Shown here: one piece after another, positions 11,001 to 22,900 of the stretch | How positions within the stretch are numbered: position 1 is the first letter of the stretch | Layout of the letters: each line of letters begins with the position of its first letter | From: Priapulus caudatus | Taxonomy: Eukaryota > Priapulida > Priapulimorpha > Priapulimorphida > Priapulidae | Direction: 5' to 3' | Length of the DNA stretch: 27,273 nucleotides | Assembly: GCF_000485595.1 (NCBI RefSeq) | Contig: NW_014577509.1 | Span: 55,001-82,273 of the forward strand | Made by a program: the position numbers and the translations under genes | Notes under the pieces: generated by a model | Told to the model about the DNA's origin: nothing | The model's input: only the letters and a program-made list of their open reading frames with translations | The model's database searches: none

Positions 11001-14000
11001 GGTGGTATCCTTTGGAAACTCGGTTTGTTGCTGTGCTGTGGCAGGCGTGAAGTATACCTGCTGGCCGTTTTCTAAATGGACAGCAAGTTGTTGGACGGCT
11101 GGATGGCAAAGGATGGGAATGGCAAGAATCCGCCAAACTGCCTTATTGCTGCTGATGTATCGTCCCATTTCGTATTGGCTGACCTCATCCCGGTTGTTCG
11201 GCTGGATGCCAGACATCGCAGCATCAAAGCCTTTATTTACATACTTGCAGATGTACTTGATGGACTTGATCGAGTTACAGAACTCCCCATTGATGTGAGC
11301 GTTGAACACCTTCGAGAGCAACGGACAGTAGGGGACGACCCATCTGTTGTCAACCTCAACCACCTGTTGACCTAACCTGACCATAGCAGTGAGACCTCCA
11401 TCCGCCGGCTTCCGTCTGCGGTACAAAGGATATCCATCACCTGCGGTCTGTGTCTCGCTGCGGGGATACTTCTTTGTGCATTTGCCATCTTTCATGCAGG
11501 AGGCGTTCCGATTCAGTGCACCACATGGTCCATGCATCATGTGGCTTTTGATGGTGGTGTGCAGTTGTGGGTCGTCGGTCGGATCTGGTAGTTCTGCAGA
11601 GATGAAAGAGTCCAGCTGGTTCGAATGTATTTTGTCACACAGCCAGATGAGAATGTGGACATGTGGTAGCCCCCTCTTCTGCCATTCGATGGTAAACATG
11701 TCGCACCTGACTTTGCCAAATAGTTGTCCGTTTTTGATGATATGCATAAACCTATTGACCTTTTGGTGAAAACCCCTGGCGATTAAGTCATGGCGGTCAC
11801 TGGTCACCTGGACATCAAACAGACTTTCCTTCAGCTCTGGGCAGTTTGTGTTGCATGTAGAGGTGATGAATAAATCCGGAGTGCCATAGCAGCGGACATA
11901 TGTTATGGCATCTTAAACATGCTCGTGCATGTATCGTGGGCTTCCCGTGAAGCTAGACGGAAGGATGCACAGTTGGCCAATATTATGTGCACCACCTGCA
12001 TCGTTATTAATGCCATCCCTCAGATGAACGTACTGTTCGCACCGTAGTTCGCGCTGATGCGTCCTAATGTAGAGCAGTCTCTCCGACTCGACTTTTGCAA
12101 ACATGTCTACGGCGTACTGGTGGAAGAGGGCCTGGCAGCGAAGGATCGTATTGAAGGTACCATCTCGGAGCATAAACCGGTAGGTATAAAAATCCTTACA
12201 CGAAACTGTTTTGTTGAGTGCCTGACACCTGGTAATGGGGTCCACCTGTTTGATGCCAAAGTAGTATCCATCGTCCCCGCGGACACAAATGAGAGGATAT
12301 TGAAGGGCATCATTTGAACGGTGTGTCTCTGGGATTTTTTGATGGTGGCATGACGTTGGTGGAGGACAATGTCACGATGACCGTGCTCCTGCCCTGCAAT
12401 AATCACAGCGCCTTCATTGGTGACGGGTGCATTGAAGCGACGTTCGTGTTCCCCTGCCGGGTCCTTGTCTTGATACATTGGTCCTGGTTTTTGTGCATTG
12501 ATGACAATAGTGTAGGCAGGTGCAGAAACATTCTCCAACGCATACTTGAAGCTGGTTACATAGGTGTTGTATTGGTGCAGCATCTGTTTCAGAGACAAAG
12601 TTATATCGTGCCTGGTATTATATCGTGCCTTTTATATTGGTCGTGAAGTTGGCACAGCGCGGCTGTGCCTGTTGATCCATGTCGGAAATGAAGTATAGTT
12701 ATAGGAATTGTGATTGCTCATCATGTAGGGGTAGCAATGATCCAATTCGATAGTAGACCTGTCCCTGAACCTTGAATGTGGACCACATTGGTGTCACGCT
12801 AGTTGCTCCAAATGTAGTCATCTGGAAGGAGGAGTTGTATGACCGGATGTTGTGCAGGAAGTGCCTCGACTCTGGTGTGTTGCCATTGAGTAGTTGCCTG
12901 AGGAGATCTGGTGGGTCATCAATTGGTGGAAGATGGACTTTGCCTCCAGAACAGCATGACCCTTCGGTTCTTCTGGCCATTTCTTTGCAAAGCACAAAGC
13001 ACAGATGTTGGTCATTCCTCCAATAGTGGCATAAAAAGAATAATCAATGTAGGGGTTGTAATTGAAAGCAGCCCGATTCAGGGTTTGAAAAGGCGCTGCC
13101 CTATTATGCGCATTCCTGACACGTATGTGCTGTGAACGGGCCTGGTGTGCTTCGGGAGTCTCTTGTTGTCGGACGGCTGCTGCTCTGTCTCGCATTTCTT
13201 GTAGACGAGCCTGATGGACCTCGGTAGTCTCATGTTGTCGGACGGCCGCTGCGTTGTCCCGCAATTGGCAGAGACGGGCTTGGTTGACGGCTGGGTTACG
13301 GGAGTCTCCTGTCTGCGAGCTTTAGCTTTTGCTGTAGCTTGGCGATTTGCGTCCAATGTTGGGACGCTTAGGGGGCCTCGTGTATAGTTGTATTACGTAC
13401 CACCTGTAGAGACCGAATAAGGATAGCGTATTAAAACCATTTGGCTGCTGGATATTATCGGAACACCTCTGTGTGTCCACTTGCTATTGTCTAGTGAATG
13501 CTTGGCGTGCAACGATGAACATTCAACTTAAGAAATTTTTCTACTGAATCAGAAAAAGCATAGCGTTCGAATGGTACAATCCATTCTCAGATCGTACCAT
13601 GAATAAAAATAATATATTTTCATAGTATACAGACAGATTTTAATCAAACAATTTTTAATCCTAAAATAATGTTTATACTCACTTGTTACGCGTCTTTATG
13701 CGTTGATGTTTTCTGCATTCGCGCTATAATTTCATTGCTATAATAGCAATTGAAATGATTCAGTCATATATCGTCCTATGATCAGCAGTCCTACACCCTC
13801 AACTGGGTCATACCTATGTGTCCCGGTACCTATGTGTCCCGGTACCCAGGTACCTATGTGTCCCGGTACCTATGTTTCCCGGTACCTATGTACCTATGTG
13901 TCCCAGTACCTATGTGTCCCGGTACCTATGTGTCCCAGTACCCAGGTACCTATGTGTCCCAGTACCCAGGTACCTATGTGTCCCGGTACCTATGTGTCCC

Positions 14001-15944
14001 AGTACCTATGTGTCCCAGTACCCAGGTACCTGTGTGTCTTGCCCCAGTACACGAAACAAAGGATTTTCAGCGTTAGGCCTAGGCTGCTTCACGTCAGCCA
14101 AACAAAAATTACAATGTTTTTTTTAGTTAATAGGTACCGGAAAGGGGACATAGACCCTATCAGCGGGACACATAGGTACCTGGGTACTGGGACACATAGG
14201 TACCGGGACACATAGGTACCGGGACACATAGGTACCTGGGTACTGGGACACATAGGTACCGGGACACATAGGTACCGGGACACATAGGGACCTGGGTACT
14301 GGGACACATAGGTACCGGGACACATAGGTACCGGGACACATAGGTATGGACCCCTTTCAACTGGTCCTGGTTCTGCTCTGTTTTAGTATTGGTTTCGGTT
14401 TCACAATACCAGCAGCTGATGAGGTGACCAAAATAAATACTCATCGACTTTTCACTGTACAGTGAGTGCTCACATTGTCTGAAGTTTCAACAATTCGTTT
14501 GGGATTGCACACACACATCTAATTATTGTATTTGACTTTTATATCTAATCTATATTTCAGTTCGTGTGTGGGTGTTTCTGAGGTTAGGAGGCAAATTGCA
14601 GTTTTAAATTACTGAATTTTTTTTATCATCCTTTTGGCATATTTATGGAATTTTTCCAATATTTGTAACACCGTGGCCCTGAAACCACAAAGATTATTAC
14701 ACTTTTTTACTTTTTTACTTTTTTGTATACTTTTATAAGGGCCTATACCTCAACTCCGTTGCAATTTTGTAACGGAGTTGATGTAACGGAGTTGATAATT
14801 TTGTCATGTTTGACCTTGTTGGTTCCACATGGAGCAAGGGCAAGATGCAAATAATATGTTTTATTCAAGAGGTCAATATGCCTGTCTTCCTCAATTTATG
14901 ATGTTTGGTTTCTATGGTTACTTGCGTCTATCATACAATTTGCGTAACAGAGTTACAGAGGTGATGAATGCATTTAAGTACGCATTTATTTTGGGCAAAT
15001 TTTCCCCTTGAAATGTGATGCTGGTTGGTCTGATTGGTCTGATTGGTCTGATTTGGTCTGATTTGGTCTGATTGGATCTGATTAGTCATTGGTTAACACC
15101 ATTGTCTATGAATAGATGGCAACACAATACAGTCGTAACGGAGTTGATAAAAATTCAGGACAATAGGTCTGAGGTTCACCCCTCTTACACTTATGGTCAC
15201 AGGCGCATGAAACTTTGCTGAATTACAGTTGAAACAATAGCAACCCCACCCAAACTAGATTTCCCATCCCTGAATGATGACAACAGCTTCAAATCATTGG
15301 TGGAAAATTGGCTACCATGGTTTAGGACAGGCCATTTCGACGAGACGATACTGAAACATTGAACTTAATTTTTTTTAAAAGAAATTTCATGTATATAAAA
15401 TCCATATTTAGTGGCTCAATTTTTTACCATGATCCAGAGAGCGATTCATCAAACAATAAAAATTGATTCAAAACCATGCCAAGTCATTGAAGAATTTTTG
15501 AACCAAGGGGTGTCAGAGATAGCAATTACGTATGTAACGTATGTCCCCTCATGCCGGCAACCGCACTACATGTGGCTCAGCTGGGGCTGAATGAATACGT
15601 TTCCTAGCTGGCTGGAGTGGAAAATTTTTAAATCTAAAATAAGTTATTCACCGTTGTTACGACGCATCTTAATTTTTCAGAGAGCGATTTTGTTTGCGTC
15701 TAGGAACGCAACATTCTTGGGTAACGGAAGTCGCGCCTCTGAAAATTGGCATCCAGATCCGTAGGCGGTTTGGCCTGGCATAGGGGACATACATGTACAT
15801 ACATACATACGAACTAAATATAGATTATCATCAGGAGTAGATAAATAGACGAATTTTGCTCTATATATCTACCTCCTGATTATATAAATATATAAGAATA
15901 TATATATATATAGAATATATAAATATATATAATATATAGAAAGC

Positions 15945-15989
<45 letters not shown>

Positions 15990-16918
15990 AAGGATGGATA
16001 GGAGAGGATGGAAGCGATGAAGGATGGATACTGGAATGGAAAGTGGATGGATGGATGGAATGATGGATGGATGGATGGATGGATGGATGGATGGATGGAT
16101 GGATGATGGATGGATGGATGGATGGATGATGGATTGGATGGATGGATGGATGGATGGATGGACTGGATGGGCTGGGATTGATGGATGGAATGGATGGATG
16201 GGGCTAAGGATGAATGACATCGATGGATGGATAGAGTAATACGATAGATAGATAGATAGAGTAGAGCTAGATAGATGATAGATAGATACGATAGATAGAT
16301 AGATAGATAAATAGATAGGATGGATAAGATAGAAGTAGATTGTTATCAGAAGTAGAATAGATAGAAAATTGCTCTATATCTACTCTGATATATATTTATA
16401 TATACTATATAATATATATCTATATATAGAAAAAGAGAGACGAGAGAGATGGAGGGGACTGGATCGGAAGGATGGAAAGAATGGATGGATTGGAAGACTT
16501 GGATGATGGATGGTGGATGGATGGATGATTGGATGGATGGATGGATGGATGGATGGATGGATGGAATTAGAATGGATAGATGATGGATGGATGATGGATG
16601 GAGGCAAGAGATGATGGATGGAATGGATAGATGGATAGATAGATAAATAGATAGATAGATAAATAAATAGATAAATAGTAGATAGATAAATAAATAGATC
16701 AATATAGATAAATAGATAGATAGGCTAGATAGATAGATAGATAGATTAGAATAGATAGATAGAGTAGATAGATAAATATATATATATATATATAGAGTAG
16801 ATGTATGGATAGATGGATGGCATAGACTAGAGTGAACAAGATAGATAGGATATATATATATAAGATAGATAGATAGATAAGATAGATAGATAGATAAATA
16901 GATAGATAAATAGTAGAT

Positions 16919-16952
<34 letters not shown>

Positions 16953-19900
16953 TATAGATAGAAAGATAGATCGATAGATAGATGCCAGGGCCAGATCCAG
17001 ATAGGGGTAGGTTCATGTGGGCATAAAAACTAATTCCCAACGGGACTCTTATTGCTGTGATCGTGTGCTTAATTCCATTTGAGAAAAAAGCGTTAAATGC
17101 TATCAAGGGTCTGTTAATAATTGTCGTGCTCCGAGTCAACGGTACTTGTATACAGTACAGATATGAGGAACCCGTTATATGGTCTCAATGATTCTGAATT
17201 GTCAGCACGGGCGTGTCTCATAACGTATTTGTTTGGGGTGAATCAGACCCACGCAGAGGATTGAGTAGATGTCAGTGAATCGAGCCCACTTGAGAAACAT
17301 GTCCATCTTAATCTAACTTCTATGTCATCATAGAGACCTATCATCTTCTATGTCTGTATATTCATAATCAGTCCACCTTCTCTATGACCAAGGTTCTGAT
17401 GATCAAGTCTCCATCACTCTCTGCTTGTTCAATGAGGAGCTCCACGACGATGTCTCCATATTTCGTAGGCTTGCCACTGGCTGGCCAATATTTTTCGCAT
17501 TTCTTCTACAAAATTACGATAAACGATATTCCATGTAGGAAACATTATTGGTGCCGCGATTCTTGGTCACATATAATCTCTATTACAGCAGCGAATCAGC
17601 TTCACCTGTTCCGCAGCTACCCGGTTGTAGCTCAGTGGAACTTATGACATCGTGCAAACTTAAAATTGTGTTTAAGCGGACATATATTTTATCATCGATT
17701 TACCTTGTTTTTCTCGACAGTTTTGGTTAGCATAACGATTACTTCCACACGCTGTTCCCAGATCATTCTCCAGAAATCATTTACAGTCCCTTCTAGTGGT
17801 CCTTGAGCAGCAATATATTCGGCAGAACTGTTCTCCCCCTAAAACATTGAGATAAGAGGGCTAAGAAAAAGGCTACATTATTTATTGATGTCTCAGTACA
17901 TAAAACTAACTGAACTGTGTAAGATGCCTTAATAAGGTAATAATGTAAATTGTTGTATTTCAATAAGTGAAAAATAAAATATGGCTGCCCCAACACACCG
18001 TCGTTACACCGGCGTACATGGGTGTGTGAGATGTCTACGATAGGTAATTACTGAGTGAGAGGCATCTCTATTTACCCAGCATGGGATTTTTAGACTTTGG
18101 TCAAGCACTCGCGGTTAGATAATATTGCGGAGACAAATCCATCATGTATTTCTTGTCTTTCGTATGTTATGTATAACTTTGGGGGAAGGACATGCCTAAA
18201 AACGCACCCGTTATTCGCATTGTACAGCGATTGCCGGGTGACGGTGCGCGGGATTGATGGTCAGCCCATGCAGATGAACGAGAATATTCTATCATCTATT
18301 CATGTATACCTGATTTCATACCACGCAGACTGGGGCCTGGGTTTATTCGTATGGAAAATATATTCCTAAGCGGACTAGCAGGCGAGCACGGCACCGAAAC
18401 TAGTAATAGGCCTTTGGATTTGATGCGCATTGCATGCCTACACGCAATGGAGAAACAGACATTTTGAGTTCTCCAGCAGCAAGAAACTTATGCGTGAATG
18501 CGTGCACCTTGGTCCAGTTAAGTTGGTCCTCTTAGTGAGAGTGTAAGTAACGAATTTACATTACGGCTGCCAATCCCCAGTGTATATCACATTCGGTTTC
18601 AATTTCGCTGCTTTACTCAAGAAATCTACCTCTCTGTTGATATAGTTTGGTATGTATGCACGATCACATTCTTCCACGATAATTCGATGATCCTTCAATG
18701 ATAACGACTAGATTCGAGTTAGTGTGATGTGATATCTCGCAAGAAGTACTCACTGGAATGTAATTTGCATTGATGTAGTCAGTCGTGGGTTCACCTCCGA
18801 TCCTCTGTAGTTTCACTCGTGTGTCATCAACTGTAATCAAAACCTTATCAGAACTATCATACAGACAAACATACATTTTATTACGTTGAGGAAATTATCA
18901 ATACTACTGGGAGAATTAAACAGAGAAAACACACACCAGGCACATGTTTTTCCGGGTAGGCATGGCGTATAGTATAGACTGATCACTCACCAGCTGCAGT
19001 CAGCAAATAACGCGAAAATATGCGACTTCCGTATATATATACAGTACAAAAAAAATAATGCGGAGTAAACGATGCGCGTACAGGGCAGGATGTTGATGTA
19101 GCGATTCTTCGGTTGATTCTCGGGTTGTTCTCCCTCGTTGGTTGACAGATGAGGGGATATTGCTGCTAATTCCTGCGCATAATCATATCGCAATATGACA
19201 CACTACGTCGAAATGACATGTTTTTCACAGAGAGTATTATCGGACGGATCTTGAATTATTTGATATTAATGAACCGCGACTAATATCAATTAGAGATTAA
19301 ACAGAAATTATAATTACGTCACATCTATTTTAACATTTTCTGGACATTTGCGTCTGTTTCCATTAATTGACACCTGTTAACACTAATTAATTACAATTAA
19401 ACATAATATAATTACAAATTGATGACGAATTACGATGACGTCATTCCTGGCATTGAATCCAAGCATCACTATACTTTCATGGTGTTCAGCAGATATTTAT
19501 TGTTGATTTATATCTTCCCAGTACAGAGCAATGTACTGGCAAGGTCGAACGTTACCCAGTGCAACATTTTAATTAATTCGATTAATTAGCAAAATACATC
19601 CTTTTTACCTCGTACGTGTATGCTAGCTTGTATCCTGAATCTCTTTCCAGTTTACAGACGTAACTATTGAAGGCGTCTTTTGAAACTGGTCTGTAGGAAA
19701 GACATCAAAAATCAACTGTTGTCAAAAATTAACATCGAATAGTGAACGCGTGTGACTGCGTTCACTAGTGATTGTTCCATCCCATTTAACACGTTATATT
19801 CTCATAAAGAGTCGCCCATATAAACGCATTGCGACCGATCATGCACGAACGTCTTCCTTAGCAAATATGCAAGTGTGGTTACCGTTTGCGTTTGACTTTG

Positions 19901-22900
19901 GTGGGGTCGATCGTCCTTCTATGAATCATAGTTGACACCCGATTTCGAAATCCCTTACTTCCTTTCTCTCTCATACGCGGTTGTCGGTTACTAACCGGTT
20001 GACAAGAAAAGTATCATATTATCAGAAAATTTATCAAGGCGAACAATATCTTATCAGATGTTAATTGCGGATATCGATTACCAACAAGCACCACTACAAA
20101 CCCGTGCAGAACCTATTTAACCAAACACATTTACTTACATAGAACTATTAGCAAGTCGGTATCTCGGTGTGCTATATCGGCGGACAACATCATACAAATT
20201 CTCGATTATATTTCCACGGCAAAATTAACGAATTTCGATGCAAACCACGTTCTTCTAGAAAAAGACATTATAGCGGATGTACGCGTATCGTAGCAAATGT
20301 TTTACCTATATTTATGCACGTATATCCAGGACACAAATGCTGTGATAACCATGGCCAGGATGAAAATAATGGCGACCATGACGTATATAGCTCTGTTGTC
20401 GTTCGCTATCAAAAAGAAATTTTATATATTATAAAGTAGAATTCGTTGTTGTTCAAGTTATCACTTGTTGTGCAATGGCGTAGCAACTGATTTTGTTATA
20501 ATATTAAACCAATCTCTTTATACAAACTATCTATGTTTTACATAACAAAGTATTTTACCACTGTTTATGTTACTATCCGTCTCGACATCAACTCTACAAC
20601 GATAAACGAACAGCCGTCCCTACTTTTATAGCGCAACTATTTCATCTTATCCTATTTATATAAAATGCGCCATTTTAATACATTTTTGATACATCTTACC
20701 ACGTACCTGTTACGACCGTCGTAGTTCCGCTATCAGCATACCCGGTCTGAGTAAATGCTCGTATACTTACACTGCAAAAACATCACGCGCACTAGTAAAG
20801 AAACTGGATAGGATTTTTACACGTTCTAAACCAATAACTAAAACCTACTATTTAGTAAAATTTATATAGTATAACAAATATTTTACACAAAACGATATAC
20901 ATACAATAACAACAACAATGACAACGACTACAACAAAACTAAATAGGTGGATGGATGGAATTGAATGGTAGTGATAAGATGATGGATAGGATGGATGGAT
21001 GGGATGGGATAGGATGGATGGATGGATAATGGATGGAGTTGGATGAATAGGATGGATAAGGATGGATGGATGGTTGGGTGGGATGGATGGATGAATGGAT
21101 GGATGGATGAACTGATGGAATGGAATGGATGGATGGAATGGATGAGAGATGGATGGAATGGACTGGATAGGATGGATGGATGAGATGGATGGATGGATGG
21201 ATGGATGGATGCTGGCTGGATGGATGGATGGATGGATGGATGAATGCAATGATGGATGGTAGTGGATTGGATGGGATGGAATGGAAATAGGATTGGATGG
21301 AAGTGGATGGATGGATGGAATGGATGATGGAATGGATGGATTGGAATGGATGGATGGATGGATGAGCTGAAATGATGGTATGATGAATGGAATGATGGAT
21401 TGGATAAATGGATGGAATAGATGAAGGAATGATGATGGTGGTATGATGAATGGAAATGATGGATGGATGGATGGATGGATTGGATGGATGGATGGGATGG
21501 TCGTATGGATGGATGGCTGAAAGGATTGATGGGATGAAGAATGGATATGGTGGGAATGGATGGAGGATGGTATGATGATGGAATGATGGTGGACTGGATG
21601 GAATGGATGGGTGATTGGATGGACTGGATGATGATTGGATGAGAATGGATGGATGGAATGGAATGGATGGATGTGATCGATGGATGGAATGGATGGATAT
21701 AGATGAATGCATGCTCATGCATAGAACCTGGTTGAATGGGTGGATCGAATAGAGCAGAATGAAGACGGCAAGAATTAGCGTGGGTGAATGGATAGAGGGA
21801 TGGATAAACAGATAGGTATGTATGCCAACTACGAATTATACAGCGTAATTAGCATACTAGTAAACCACGCCACTGTCCAGAAGACCGTTGCAGTACTGAT
21901 CTATGTCGTCAACGCTACAGCTCTCCCTCATCCGAAGCACATGTATAATAACATCGAATGATGAACAATTGAATGCTGCGCCGCCGCCTGCTCTGCATCT
22001 CCTTGCTGTAGCGCGCTGCAGATTAATATGTTATGTCTTACGAACTAAGTCTGCTTCGACTCTAGCTGATTTACGATTATGAACATAGACTATTGAATCA
22101 AAGCCTAACTTGGAACTTTACTCTGCGCTGCGTTATTTGTATCATAGCGCATTTTTTGTTCTACATTTAAATGCTTTGGCTAGGAGATTTATGAGCAATT
22201 AAAACGCTGCAGAATCGAGTGTGCCATATATAATTATGTAGTAGGATAGCTTTCGCTTTGCAAATAAACGGCAGACGGTATCTCTGTGATGCACCTTCGT
22301 AAGCGATGCATTTAAGGGGGAAAACTTACTTCCGCCGGCTTGGTTAATCAATGTATGAGCGGAGGTGCGAAAGCATAACTAGAGAATGAACCTGTAGATG
22401 GATTCCACTCGGGCGGGGTAGCCTGATAGTTCAGCACATTCTGTTCCGTCATGTGTTCGGCCCAGGTCGGACCATGCCGCTCGGCCGAACAGTTCATTCT
22501 AGTACACAAGCTAACAGCCTCTTGGAGCTCGGAAACTGTAAACAGAACAGCAATTGCATCATCTAATAATTTATATGATGTTGAATGATGCACACAACGC
22601 ATTCCTTAGTATAAACACGCCACGCACGCAGCAGCACGCGCACGAAACGGCACGCAAAGCACGCACAGCACGGCAGACGCACGCAAACGCACATACATCG
22701 AACACAGGCACACGGGCGACAGGACGTACAAACACGGAGTCAATATAACACACAACCACACAACACAAATCGTCGGACACCACTGGTAGACAACCGTGCA
22801 ACACACACAACACACACACACACACACACACACACCCGAACACACCAAGCACTAATAACACATACACACACAACACACTTATATATATATATATATATAT

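Larger units (their letters stand above)
6687..13412 (-). mobile_element. Degraded Helitron (Rep/helicase) inside intron 14, interrupted by a hAT element
   Basis: The minus strand carries, in order, the Helitron N-terminal repeats, replication initiator and Pif1-like helicase. The candidate 3' end is CTAA at 6,690-6,687 followed by T, preceded by a short imperfect hairpin (GCAGCGGTTACCTGC). This fits the CTRR-T rule for Helitrons. The 5' end is uncertain: TCTCTACAGGTGGTACG at 13,412-13,396 resembles a Helitron start, but the base before it is G, not the expected A. Stops and frameshifts make it non-autonomous. It lies in the same direction as the host gene. Confidence 0.8.

Noticed and set aside
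13778-14444. Proteins with [10 protein letters not shown] repeats on both strands
   Set aside because: Products of the inverted 16-bp minisatellite; mirror frames on both strands show that they are not genes.
14829-15011. 60-residue plus-strand frame beginning MEQGQDANN
   Set aside because: No family similarity recognised, short, and inside a repeat-bearing part of intron 14; consistent with chance.
18097-18369. 90-residue plus-strand frame
   Set aside because: It lies in RPTP intron 12 on the other strand and has no recognisable motif.
20848-21722. Long minus-strand frames rich in His, Pro, Ser and Ile
   Set aside because: Translations of the GGAT satellite in all frames; no start context, no domain, and they lie inside RPTP intron 7. 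The same applies to 15,861-17,139 and 25,053-25,513.
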